In this document: positions 6,760 through 14,708 of the stretch, piece after piece
How positions within the stretch are numbered: the stretch's first letter is position 1
How the letters are laid out: each line of letters opens with the position of its first letter
NCBI GenBank assembly: GCA_029259455.1
Contig: JAPDIT010000030.1
Location: forward strand, 1-21,275
Direction of reading: 5' to 3'
DNA length: 21,275 bases
Origin: Archaeoglobi archaeon
Lineage (GTDB): Archaea > Halobacteriota > Archaeoglobi > Archaeoglobales > Archaeoglobaceae
The notes under the pieces: model-generated
Seen by the model: only the letters and a program-made list of their open reading frames with translations
Databases searched by the model: none
What the model was told of the DNA's origin: nothing
Program-made: the position numbers and the translations under genes

Positions 6760-7541
6760 AAATCTTGCTCACCAACGACGACGGACTTTACTCAGCAGGT
6801 TTAAAGGCTGCATACGAGGTTTTGAGTGAGCTTGGAGAAGTTTTTATCGTAGCTCCAGCTGTGCAGAGAAGTGGTGTGGGAAGAAGTCTTTCGATAATGG
6901 AGCCGATAAGGGTTTCGGAGCTGAAAATCAACGGAATGAGAGTCTACGCTGTGGATGGCACGCCCACAGACTCGGTTATAATCGGCATGTACGAGATTAT
7001 CGGTGAGATTCCTGATCTCACAGTTAGCGGGATAAACTTGGGCGAGAACCTTTCCACGGAGGCTGCAACAACTTCAGGAACTGTGGGTGCCGCTCTGGAA
7101 GCGGCAACTCACGGGAGTAAAGCTATCGCAATATCACTGCAGATGCCCGACGTCAGCAAGTTCGAGCTCACGAGCAAGGCGGATTTCAGCTTTGCATCAA
7201 AGGTTCTGAAGGACATCGCAAAGGTCGTACTCGAAAAAGGGTTGCCTGAGGGTGTTGACCTGCTGAATGTCAACGTTCCCGCAAGGCCGAACGGAAAGAT
7301 TGCCGTTACGAGGTTGGCGAGGAGAATGTACATCGTCAGCGTGGAGAAAAGACTCGATCCGAGGGGCAGGGATTACTACTGGATCCACGGTGATGAAGTG
7401 GGGGATGCTGAGGAGGGGACTGATATTCATGCGTTGAGACTTGGGTATGTGTCCGTAACCCCTCTCTCGATTGATTTAACCGCAAAAGTTGATTTTGGAA
7501 AGGTTGGAAGGTGGTTTGATGGTCTCGAATGGGAAGTATAA
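6756..7541 (+). CDS. surE: 5'/3'-nucleotidase SurE
   Basis: SurE is a metal-dependent phosphatase that dephosphorylates nucleoside 5'- and 3'-monophosphates and, in some species, short polyphosphate. The 261 residues match the family. The N-terminal motif LLTNDDG supplies the metal ligands D8 and D9, VAPAVQRSG supplies S39, and SGINLGENLS supplies N94. The downstream TSGTVGAALEA loop is also typical. It starts with the ATGA overlap with the preceding gene and ends 23 nt inside rpiA, so the three genes form a tightly coupled operon. Pairing a nucleotidase with ribose-5-phosphate isomerase suggests nucleotide salvage that feeds ribose phosphate to the sugar phosphate pool, which is inference from context. 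Confidence 0.96.
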   Translation: MKILLTNDDGLYSAGLKAAYEVLSELGEVFIVAPAVQRSGVGRSLSIMEPIRVSELKINGMRVYAVDGTPTDSVIIGMYEIIGEIPDLTVSGINLGENLSTEAATTSGTVGAALEAATHGSKAIAISLQMPDVSKFELTSKADFSFASKVLKDIAKVVLEKGLPEGVDLLNVNVPARPNGKIAVTRLARRMYIVSVEKRLDPRGRDYYWIHGDEVGDAEEGTDIHALRLGYVSVTPLSIDLTAKVDFGKVGRWFDGLEWEV

Positions 7542-8196
7542 CGCTGCTAAGCTCGCTTTAGAACTTGTCAAAGACGGGATGGTTCTGGGCATTGGTAGCG
7601 GGACTACCGTTGAAATTTTCCTGAATCTGCTTGGAGAGAGGATAAGGGAAGAGGGTTTGGTAGTTTACGGTATTCCAACATCCTATCAGTCCTACTACGC
7701 AGCCATCATAAACGGAATAAGGGTCGTAGATCTGGTTGAACACGAGCCGGAGCTTTGCATTGACGGAGCGGATCAGGTTGATGCGAAAATGAACTGCATC
7801 AAGGGCAGAGGAGGAGCGATGACTAGAGAGAAGATAGTTGCAAAGGCGAGCAGGAAAGTTGTGATAATAGTGGATGAGAGCAAGCTGGTTGAAAAGCTTT
7901 CAATGCCCGTACCGGTTGAAGTTCTGCCCTTCGCTTACGGGTATGTGGAAAGAAAGCTGAGAGAGGTGGGGGCCGAAGTCAAGCTTAGGCATGGAAGCGG
8001 GAAGGTCGGGCCGGTTATCACGGACAACGGGAATTTTATACTGGACTGCGATTTTGGTGTGCTTGAAGACGAGGATGTTGAGAAGACGGAAGAGAGTGTG
8101 AAGACTATAACAGGCATTGTTGAGAGCGGTATATTCCCCAAAAAAATGATTGACAGCGTTATAGCCGGCTCACTAAACTCTGCGAGGTTTTTGTAA
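7519..8196 (+). CDS. rpiA: Ribose-5-phosphate isomerase A
   Basis: RpiA interconverts ribose 5-phosphate and ribulose 5-phosphate in the cytosol. The 225-residue protein has GIGSGTT (24-30, phosphate binding), IDGADQVD (81-88), and the active-site segment KGRGGAMTREK, in which K95 and E104 match the catalytic lysine and glutamate of the family; VDESKLVEKL follows. ATG 7519 is preferred to the ATG ten codons upstream because ggaaggtgg (7506-7514) lies 4 nt before it and the protein then begins exactly where the family does. It overlaps the end of surE by 23 nt. In archaea RpiA often works with the reverse ribulose-monophosphate route to make ribose phosphates, as many lack a full pentose phosphate pathway. 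Confidence 0.96.
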   Translation: MVSNGKYNAAKLALELVKDGMVLGIGSGTTVEIFLNLLGERIREEGLVVYGIPTSYQSYYAAIINGIRVVDLVEHEPELCIDGADQVDAKMNCIKGRGGAMTREKIVAKASRKVVIIVDESKLVEKLSMPVPVEVLPFAYGYVERKLREVGAEVKLRHGSGKVGPVITDNGNFILDCDFGVLEDEDVEKTEESVKTITGIVESGIFPKKMIDSVIAGSLNSARFL

Positions 8197-8203
8197 CCCT
8201 ATC

Positions 8204-9256
8204 CTACCACTTATCTTTTCTTCTCGAATTCAACACGACCGCTATTGCTATGGCCACTATTGCTACTCCACCACCTACAACAGCGATTGTTGTCAGATCA
8301 ACCAGAGTTTTCTTCTTGATGGAGTTTTTAAGTTCCTCAACCTCCAGCTTAAGCGAGGAAAGGGAGCTTTCCATCTCAGCTATTTTAGCATCCGCAGTGG
8401 TGAACTTTCCCTCCCTAACAAGCCTCTCCAACTCATCTATTTCCTCATCAATCTCGCTAACGTTAAGGTACAGCTCCTGATATCTGGTCTTAACTTCCTC
8501 ATAGTTCTCAATCCTGTCCTTCTCATTTTCGAGTCTGTACTGAACAAGGATGAGATCCTCGCTGATTTCGGTGAGTAAAGATTTCAGTTCATCGATTTTG
8601 GATTGGTAAATTTCCATCTGGCTGGTGACATAGCACTCCTCCACTGCCTCCTCAACATCCCTCATCAATTCCTCTGCCTCTCTGTACTTTTCCTCCTCGT
8701 AAAGCAGCTTGGCTTCCTTCAGCTTCTTCTGATCCGCACACTCAGCCTTTTCAAAATCCCTTATATCAGAGTAGAATTTCTGCTTGTTCACAACGGTAAT
8801 TTCAAGATCTAAGAGTTCTTCCTCGTCAGCTTCCACTTTCAACAAGCTTAGGTTTTCAAGCCTTGAGTCGATTACCGGCACGTACCCCGAAACCGTCAGA
8901 GTGATTCTCTTCACACCGTCATCGCTCTCAGGAACGTAAAAGGTCAGCACCGTTCCGCTCTCATCAGAGCGGTACTCATTCTCGGGTGTCGGAAAGAGCA
9001 TTTTCTTTCCATCTCTGTACTCAACGACAACTGCAATAGCGGAGGAGTCGAGCTGGGTTGAAACGTAGTACTCCTGATCATCTGCCAGTTTGGCATCGCT
9101 TGAAGAGTCGGGAGTTATCGTGCAGGTGAAGTAGAGGTACTCTCCACCGAAGTAGTAGTCGTCAAACGTTTTTGAGCAGGAGTAGTCGAAGTCGTATGCA
9201 GAGGCTGTGGTAAAAAGCAGAAGAAGGGAAAGAAGAATTAACGGAGCTCGTCCCAT
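8204..9256 (-). CDS. Exported coiled-coil membrane-anchored protein (paralogue 2), putative S-layer partner
   Basis: No named family is recognised. The 350-residue protein has a signal peptide (1-20, LLSLLLLFTTASA), an extracytoplasmic beta-rich domain (about 21-158) containing a cysteine pair C27/C45, a long charged coiled coil (about 160-312, with YEEEKYREAEELM and LVREGKFTTADAKIAEME), a single C-terminal membrane helix (about 322-342, AVVGGGVAIVAIAIAVV) and a basic tail SRRKDKW. It would stand on the membrane as a stalk with the beta domain outermost. It aligns along its whole length with its upstream neighbour: compare EYYVSTQLDSS, VEYRDGKK, and GVKRITLTVSGYVPVI. The ATG is preceded by ggagagg and overlaps the end of that neighbour by 19 nt, so the two are co-translated. 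It ends 7 nt from the convergent rpiA. Confidence 0.85.
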   Translation of the reverse strand: MGRAPLILLSLLLLFTTASAYDFDYSCSKTFDDYYFGGEYLYFTCTITPDSSSDAKLADDQEYYVSTQLDSSAIAVVVEYRDGKKMLFPTPENEYRSDESGTVLTFYVPESDDGVKRITLTVSGYVPVIDSRLENLSLLKVEADEEELLDLEITVVNKQKFYSDIRDFEKAECADQKKLKEAKLLYEEEKYREAEELMRDVEEAVEECYVTSQMEIYQSKIDELKSLLTEISEDLILVQYRLENEKDRIENYEEVKTRYQELYLNVSEIDEEIDELERLVREGKFTTADAKIAEMESSLSSLKLEVEELKNSIKKKTLVDLTTIAVVGGGVAIVAIAIAVVLNSRRKDKW

Positions 9257-10419
9257 TTTCCTCTCCTCCCTCTGAACTTCACCACCAGTACGGCAACAAT
9301 AACAACAACTAGGACTCCAGTGATATAAAGCAGATATTGTTCTGAATACTGAAGCAGAGCATCGAGTAATCCCTTCTGTTCAGACTTCAGGTTATAAACT
9401 TCAGATTTTAACTTATCTAATTCGTTTTTAATGTCGTTTAGTTTTTCCTCAGCGATTTCTATATTTTTTTCGGCCGAAGCGTAATTTTCTGATTCAAGAT
9501 ATATTGAAACTTTCGATAAAGTTTTATCCAATGTCTCTAAATCGTCTTCAATCCCACTGACGTTTGCTTTCAAGAAAACAACATTCAAACCCTTCTTTTC
9601 AAGTTCGTCTATTTCATACTTCAAAAGTGTGAGTTCAGCAGAAATATCCTTTTTTTCTTTATCTAACTCTTCAAACCTGTGATTCAGACTTGCTTTAAGG
9701 AACTCATTCCTTGCGTTTTCAAGGTTTTCCTTGGCCGAGTTTAGACTGTCTTCAGCTTCTTCAAATTTACCTTCAGAATAGTATTTCTCCGCATACTCCA
9801 GATCTTCCTTCACGTGTTTCAGCAAGTCCAGAATATCCGATATGTCGAATGTCGCATTTTCAACTTGATAATACAGCTCGTTGTACTCGCTCTCAATATC
9901 CGACAACTCGGCCTCAAATTTTGATGAATCAACAACCTTAACAGTAACAGGTTCGATAGAGTTTTCGTCAGCATCGCTTATCTGAAAACTGAGTAGAGTG
10001 ACCTCCTCATACCAATCGCTAATCTGGGGGATGACACCTGTGAGATTGATGGAGATTTGTTTAAGTCCCTCCTCCCAGTCTTTAACATGGACGTCAACTT
10101 CCTTTTCATCCCTTACTGAGAAGCTCTCAATGCCACCATCATAGTAAACAACACTTATTTTCCATTCAGGCTGGTTCAGCTCAGTGGATATAATATAGTG
10201 CCTGTTGTCAAGCTTCTTTCTGGCCTCTTCGTCTTCAGTCTTCGGTTGTATCAAATACGTAACTGTGACTTTATCACCTTGGCTGTAATAATCCTTCTTC
10301 GGTTCAACTGTCGGGAAATTCGACGCAAAATCGTCTTTACCGATTTGTTCAGCAGCAGAAGCAACTAAGCAACAGGCAATCATCAAAAATACAGCCGCTG
10401 CAAATACCCTCACCGCCAT
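9238..10419 (-). CDS. Exported coiled-coil membrane-anchored protein (paralogue 1), putative S-layer partner
   Basis: The family is unknown. The 393 residues comprise a signal peptide (1-22, FLMIACCLVASAA), a beta-rich domain (about 30-165), a coiled coil (about 168-350) with two related helical turns (YYSEGKFEEAEDSL at 213-226 and YLESENYASAEKNI at 307-320), a membrane helix (about 362-380, LLYITGVLVVVIVAVLVV) and a basic tail KFRGRRGKWDELR. Landmarks shared with paralogue 2 are HYIISTELNQ, VVYYDGG, GLKQISINLTGVIPQIS and VKVVDSSKF, so a tandem duplication followed by divergence is clear. It follows the S-layer-like gene by 66 nt that contain a T-rich terminator-like run, so it may be expressed by partial read-through. 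The topology (coiled-coil stalk plus C-terminal helix) resembles SlaB-type S-layer anchors of Sulfolobales, but I see no sequence evidence of homology. Confidence 0.85.
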   Translation of the reverse strand: MAVRVFAAAVFLMIACCLVASAAEQIGKDDFASNFPTVEPKKDYYSQGDKVTVTYLIQPKTEDEEARKKLDNRHYIISTELNQPEWKISVVYYDGGIESFSVRDEKEVDVHVKDWEEGLKQISINLTGVIPQISDWYEEVTLLSFQISDADENSIEPVTVKVVDSSKFEAELSDIESEYNELYYQVENATFDISDILDLLKHVKEDLEYAEKYYSEGKFEEAEDSLNSAKENLENARNEFLKASLNHRFEELDKEKKDISAELTLLKYEIDELEKKGLNVVFLKANVSGIEDDLETLDKTLSKVSIYLESENYASAEKNIEIAEEKLNDIKNELDKLKSEVYNLKSEQKGLLDALLQYSEQYLLYITGVLVVVIVAVLVVKFRGRRGKWDELR

Positions 10420-10445
10420 AAGGACACTTCTCCGGTTAGATGATA

Positions 10446-10480
10446 AGACTTTCTAAAAATAACAAAAAATTAAAAAATTG
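10446..10480 (-). terminator. T-rich terminator-like run after the S-layer gene
   Basis: Read on the minus strand, the gap after the S-layer stop contains aattttttaattttttg and gttatttttag, several successive T-runs without a stem, the usual archaeal intrinsic terminator form. Partial termination here would give high S-layer and lower stalk-protein expression. Confidence 0.5.
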
Positions 10481-10485
10481 GAGAA

Positions 10486-13251
10486 TTACTTCCTCCTCAG
10501 CAGGTACGCCACTGCCAGCAGTCCGGCAATTGCAAACACTGCCTCGAAGCCGGGCACTCCACCGCCCTGCTCTGGAGTGGTTGTTGTAACTGCAGCAGTG
10601 GTTGTGGTCGTTACTGTGGTTGTGGTTGTCGTGGTTGTTGTCTCCGTGACGGTTACCGTTGTCGTGGTGGTTGTAGTGGTTGGCAGTTCCTCTACCACTT
10701 CTATGACTTTCTTGAACAGCAGGTCGTCGTGAGCACCGTATGCCTTGGCAAAGCTGTCGGTTGGCTCAATGTCGTACATCGTCTTTATGTCAAACGAACC
10801 TCCGTAACCCTCAAGGGTACCCATTGCATCGCGGACGTACAGCGTGTACTCGCCCGGTTCAATATCGCCAGTTGGTATGCTTACCTCAGCTACACCGTTT
10901 TCATCAATCGGTATTCTCGAATAGACTTTCTGCTTGGCTCCGAGGTCAAGAACCACATAGAGGTAGTCGTAACTTCCTCCTCTGTTGGTCTCAATCTTCA
11001 CGTTGAGGTCGTCGCCCTTCTTAACCATGTCTGGTACAACAACGTTCATCTCTGGAATGACTACCTCCATTGGAATATCCACAGACTCTACCTCTGAGTA
11101 GCAGTCCTTGTCCTTGTAGAGGTGCAGCGTTACAGTATAGAGGCCAGCCGGAAGGAGGGTATTGTTATCGTAGTCGAAGCTTGAGTCTAAGCTGTTACCA
11201 CTGTCATTGTAGTATGGATATATCGTATTGAAGACCCAGCCAGTCTCCGTTTCTTCAGATTCATTGAACTTGGATAGCCTGAAATTCTCTTCGTACACCC
11301 TCACACCGCTGCCCCTGATTTCAGCGCGGACGCAGAGCTTGTCCGGATCTCCGGCAACCTTTACGTAGAGATCATAGGAGTCTCCTCTTGCTATCTTGAT
11401 GAAGCTTGGGTACTGAGCAAGGCCGAACTCAACTACTTCGAATGCAAGCTGGGCCATCTCATCCTCTGTTGGATCTGGATGATCAACATCAGCAGGAGCG
11501 ATGACATAGAGTGTGTAGGTACCCACCTTCGCGTCATCCTCGACCTCCAGTTTCACACTGAACTTGCCATCGCTGACTTTGAGTACACGGTCATTATCTC
11601 CCTTGTCAAACGGTTCGTTGTCCTTTGGAATCTGCGTCACGTCCTTCAGAATTCCAGCCCTGTCGGTGTAAACCAGAACATAATCCAATCCGGTCGTTCC
11701 GCTCAGTGTGAACGATCCTCCTCTGGTCACCTTGGTCTTATCGATCGTGGCGTTCAGCACGGCCTTCGCAACTCTGATGGTTGTTGTTGCCGAAATCTTG
11801 TTGTTGTTGTCAAGAGTAATTTCGGCCTTTATGGTGTAAGTTCTCCTCTCTGCTGTTGACTTGATTCTCAGCTCATCGGTGCTCCACTTCTGGTCGGCTC
11901 CTACTGCCACGGTTAGAGTATTACCGCTAATTTGTGTGCCATCAGAATACTCCAAGAAGTCTCCAAGGTTGTCACCGGATGCAGATATCACAACCTCTGT
12001 CCCCTGCTTTACGGTTGCGGTACCCTTGATGTAGAGCTTCTCGCCCCTGCTGAACGTAAGCTTGTCCATCGCAAACTCTATCTTCGGCTCAGCCACGTTT
12101 ATGTAGACTGTCTCTGTCTCATTGATTGCAGTGCTTCCCGATCTGTAGGAGATGGCTTCAAATACGAACTTGTAACTGCCGGTCGGAGCACTGAGAGGAA
12201 TCTCAGCCACTCCGGGCATCTTGAACGTGCCGTCTGACTCGACAAACATCCTTATGGGTGTGGAGTATCCCGGAGGGGTAAATTCGCTGCCGTTCGGGTA
12301 GTAGATCGTCATGTTCACGACGTTAAGTGTGCCATAGTCGTACTCGCTACCATACTCCGCCATGTTCGTCGATCCGTGGATGAAGAACTCGGTGCCCTTG
12401 TAGATCGTGTCTGGATAAACAACACTCAGCGTTAGCTCAACGACCTCAAAGTTATCCTCATTGCTGGTCACAAGCTGGTTACCATTCATGACCGCTGCCC
12501 TAACCTTGTAAACTCCGTAGGTTCCATCCGCGTAAAGAATCAGCTCGCTCGTGTTGACGTAGACGTCCTCATCCACTTTGCCTGGACCACTACCCAGCAG
12601 CTCCGGGTGGTCAGATGTCGGAACTTTACAGTCTGCATTGGGATCCGAGCTGTTACACTTTGAGGCGTCAAATGGTCCCTCCACCCACCAGTAAACAGCA
12701 TCTCCGCTTCTGAGATCCTCCGCAACTATGTTCACCTTTGCCCTGTCCCCCTCAGCAACCTTTGCCGTCTTCACGTTAACCTCGATGGATGGAATTCCGG
12801 TCTTGTAGACCCATATGTACGTTCCGTTATCATAGCCACTTGCTGAATCCACGGTTGAGTTGAACACTTCACATGTTCTGTTAACTAACTTGAAGTAGAA
12901 CTTGCCCGGATAGAGATCCGAAGCTGGGAATTCGATGAACTTGGATGCCGCATCTTTGAACGAGTCCAATTTCTCGACATCTCCACTGTACCTCTCAACT
13001 ATGTACCATGTGTAAGATTGCTCAGGATCGAGGTTGTAAATCTCAATCTTTATTGTGGATGTCATATAGTACTTTGCATATAATACTCCTGGCTCATCAG
13101 AAATCGTGGTTTTCTCGTCTACGTTTTTGAACCACACTTCAACGCCAGTAGTAGAATTCCTCATCTGAACTTCTTCTGCTGCCATCGCCGGAGTCATTGA
13201 TATCACTAAAAGTGCCGCCATTATTACGCCTATTAATCCTACCCTTTTCAT
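10486..13251 (-). CDS. S-layer-like surface glycoprotein with Thr-rich stalk and PGF-CTERM tail
   Basis: A 921-residue exported protein: signal peptide (1-25, ending TPAMAA), then an extended series of Ig-like beta domains, several opening with phrases such as KLTFSRGEKLYIKGTA, KTKVTRGGSFTLSGTT and VKKGDDLNVKIETN. Many N-x-S/T sites (NST, NRT, NGT, NET) suggest N-glycosylation. A tract of mostly Thr (about 858-892) follows, a likely O-glycosylated spacer, and then GGGVPGFEAVFAIAGLLAVA (896-915) with LLRRK at the end. That is the PGF motif, hydrophobic helix and basic end of a PGF-CTERM sorting signal, recognised by archaeosortase A and linked to lipid anchoring. The strong promoter and ribosome-binding site fit an abundant structural protein. 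The assignment to S-layer is by architecture; another large adhesin remains possible. Confidence 0.87.
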   Translation of the reverse strand: MKRVGLIGVIMAALLVISMTPAMAAEEVQMRNSTTGVEVWFKNVDEKTTISDEPGVLYAKYYMTSTIKIEIYNLDPEQSYTWYIVERYSGDVEKLDSFKDAASKFIEFPASDLYPGKFYFKLVNRTCEVFNSTVDSASGYDNGTYIWVYKTGIPSIEVNVKTAKVAEGDRAKVNIVAEDLRSGDAVYWWVEGPFDASKCNSSDPNADCKVPTSDHPELLGSGPGKVDEDVYVNTSELILYADGTYGVYKVRAAVMNGNQLVTSNEDNFEVVELTLSVVYPDTIYKGTEFFIHGSTNMAEYGSEYDYGTLNVVNMTIYYPNGSEFTPPGYSTPIRMFVESDGTFKMPGVAEIPLSAPTGSYKFVFEAISYRSGSTAINETETVYINVAEPKIEFAMDKLTFSRGEKLYIKGTATVKQGTEVVISASGDNLGDFLEYSDGTQISGNTLTVAVGADQKWSTDELRIKSTAERRTYTIKAEITLDNNNKISATTTIRVAKAVLNATIDKTKVTRGGSFTLSGTTGLDYVLVYTDRAGILKDVTQIPKDNEPFDKGDNDRVLKVSDGKFSVKLEVEDDAKVGTYTLYVIAPADVDHPDPTEDEMAQLAFEVVEFGLAQYPSFIKIARGDSYDLYVKVAGDPDKLCVRAEIRGSGVRVYEENFRLSKFNESEETETGWVFNTIYPYYNDSGNSLDSSFDYDNNTLLPAGLYTVTLHLYKDKDCYSEVESVDIPMEVVIPEMNVVVPDMVKKGDDLNVKIETNRGGSYDYLYVVLDLGAKQKVYSRIPIDENGVAEVSIPTGDIEPGEYTLYVRDAMGTLEGYGGSFDIKTMYDIEPTDSFAKAYGAHDDLLFKKVIEVVEELPTTTTTTTTVTVTETTTTTTTTTVTTTTTAAVTTTTPEQGGGVPGFEAVFAIAGLLAVAYLLRRK
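10577..10683 (-). repeat. Threonine-codon low-complexity tract
   Basis: About 105 nt of ACN codons (seen on the plus strand as gttgttgtggtt-type runs) encode the Thr-rich stalk just before the PGF-CTERM tail. The repetition is imperfect at the base level, with mixed third positions and Val/Glu/Ala interruptions, so it is under protein-level selection and could still vary in length by slippage. Confidence 0.7.
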
Positions 13252-13260
13252 ACTTCTCTA

Positions 13261-13304
13261 CCTCCTTTTCTCACCTTCCATCACACCTTCCACTATATAA
13301 ATTC
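13261..13304 (-). promoter_or_regulatory. Promoter and ribosome-binding site of the S-layer-like gene
   Basis: On the minus strand a good TATA box, aatttatatag (13303-13293), lies about 45 nt before the start. Ggaggt (13265-13260) follows, spaced about 8 nt from ATG 13251. The predicted leader is about 20 nt. Both elements are near consensus, as expected for a highly expressed gene. A second TATA-like gtttaaatatatg lies further upstream at 13390-13378. Confidence 0.6.
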
Positions 13305-13316
13305 TCCCATTTCTTC

Positions 13317-13356
13317 TGGCGGCAGGAAAGCTACAGCATCAGCTAACCCGCCGCCA
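13317..13356. repeat. GC-rich inverted repeat upstream of the S-layer promoter
   Basis: TGGCGGC (13317-13323) and GCCGCCA (13350-13356) form a perfect 7-bp inverted repeat, nested around a second pair AGCT (13329-13332) and AGCT (13341-13344). It stands out in AT-rich flanks and sits directly upstream of the S-layer TATA box. It could be an operator, a hairpin in a longer transcript, or part of a small RNA. Confidence 0.45.
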
Positions 13357-13360
13357 CCTT

Positions 13361-13628
13361 AATTTAATGATCACTACATATATTTAAACCTTTTGCTTAT
13401 GAGGGGGGATACTGCAACTATCGACTGCTACTGAGGGCATGCTGGGGTTAAAGGGGATGAAGGAGTGCATCGAAAGTTTCGAACTTGGTTGGCGATTCGG
13501 GAGTGGCAGAAATCTCCTCCCAGTAGTAAAATTTCGAAAAACAATACATAATCAAACCATGAACTTCCCGCATAACTTCATCGCTCGCTTATAAAGCCCA
13601 GTCTGAGGTGAACAAAAAAATCCAAAAA
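13361..13628. other. Intergenic region between S-layer and TPR genes
   Basis: No gene that I can support. It holds a TATA-like tatatttaaac on either strand near 13378-13390, a small hairpin cgaaagtttcg (about 13470-13481), a possible stem gggag/ctccc near 13500-13522, and a minus-strand T-run (13620-13614) just after the TPR gene that would terminate it. A 51-codon plus-strand frame (ATG 13439 to TAA 13594, beginning MLGLKGMKECIESFELGWRF) is open but without a clear ribosome-binding site. A small RNA is equally possible. Confidence 0.35.
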
Positions 13629-14708
13629 TTAAACCTTCACCCCTGCTTTAAGCAGATCTTCGGCAATCAGCCTGACTGTGTCCTCAACAACGCCGTCCTC
13701 GTATATGTCCTCTCCATCCAGCACAGCCTTGATCATCCTGCCAATTCTTGTGTCAAAATCGATTTCGACCTTCTGACTTCCGTAGTAGTACTTCAGAATC
13801 AGCTTTTTGAGGACGATAGCGTCTTCCCTTAACTCTGAATCCGACTCAATGACTTTGTCCAAGCAGTGCATGAAGTTTATCGACTGGAAGCCAAAATTCC
13901 TGTATGCCATGAAACCGAGGCAAGCTGCCTCCAAGTAGTGTTCTGCAGAATCCTCACCCCTCTCTTCCGCCTTCCTTGCCTTGAAGTAGGCTATCTTTGC
14001 CTTAAAGTCTATCGGAAGCTCTTTGAAGCTCTCAAGCCGCTCCATAACCCTTTTCAGCTCACTTTCATCGAGATATGGCAGCAGATTCTGCAGAACTGCT
14101 GCGATGCTAATACTTTCCCCAACTCGCTCTAAGGCATCGAGAGCCAGTTTCAGCAGCATCTCAGCCTCTCTCTTTCTCCCCCCTTGCTGGTAAACCACGG
14201 CAAGATTGTTCAGAAGCATCCCTATCGCTCTGGCATCACCTTTCTCCTTTGCCATGTTGAACGCCTCTAATAGTGCCTTTTCAGCATGCCCCCTCATGTC
14301 CAGCTTCGCGTACATCGTTCCGAGAGCTGTCAAGATTGCCAGCCTCTGGTCGTTTTTGGCATCTCCCAAAAGCCTCAGGGCATCCGTGTATGCCTTCTCA
14401 GCCTCAGCATACCTTCGAGAAATCTGGTAAAGATTGCCGAGATTGTACAGGCAACCGACCACATACGGAAGAAAGCTCTCGTCTTCCTCAGAAAGCTTAA
14501 TGTAAATGTTCAGAGCTTCAAGGTAAGCATCCTCAGCCTCTTTAAGCTTATGCATAGCGTAGTAGATGTTCCCCAGCGTTCCAAGAACCTTTCCCTTTTC
14601 GTGACCCTCAAGGCTTCCGGAAAGATCCTTTCCGACTTCAACAAGCATTTCAAGCTCGGTTACATCTCTCGCATTGTTAAACGCCTCTACAAACTCATCA
14701 GCGTTCAT
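13629..14708 (-). CDS. Tetratricopeptide-repeat protein
   Basis: A 359-residue cytosolic protein with no signal or membrane segment. At least four TPR helix pairs are visible: GTLGNIYYAMHKLKEAEDAY (about 44-63), CLYNLGNLYQISRRYAEAEK, ILTALGTMYAKLDMRGHAEK and LLNNLAVVYQQGGRKREAEM. The region after about residue 195 is helical but less regular, ending with a charged segment. TPR arrays bind peptide partners or scaffold complexes; the partner cannot be read from the sequence. Its ATG lies inside the 3' end of the 59-codon gene upstream (11-nt overlap), so the two are translationally coupled and the small protein is the best partner candidate. A T-run follows its stop. Confidence 0.85.
   Translation of the reverse strand: MNADEFVEAFNNARDVTELEMLVEVGKDLSGSLEGHEKGKVLGTLGNIYYAMHKLKEAEDAYLEALNIYIKLSEEDESFLPYVVGCLYNLGNLYQISRRYAEAEKAYTDALRLLGDAKNDQRLAILTALGTMYAKLDMRGHAEKALLEAFNMAKEKGDARAIGMLLNNLAVVYQQGGRKREAEMLLKLALDALERVGESISIAAVLQNLLPYLDESELKRVMERLESFKELPIDFKAKIAYFKARKAEERGEDSAEHYLEAACLGFMAYRNFGFQSINFMHCLDKVIESDSELREDAIVLKKLILKYYYGSQKVEIDFDTRIGRMIKAVLDGEDIYEDGVVEDTVRLIAEDLLKAGVKV

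Noticed and set aside
10478..10732. Plus-strand open frame rich in valine opposite the S-layer C-terminus
   Set aside because: It is the complement of the Thr-codon tract and PGF-CTERM tail; the composition is an artefact of the repeat.
13317..13356. GC-rich inverted repeat as a tRNA or second att copy of tRNA-Thr
   Set aside because: Only a short GCGGGTT-like similarity to the tRNA T-arm; no cloverleaf can be formed and the match is too short for an att repeat.
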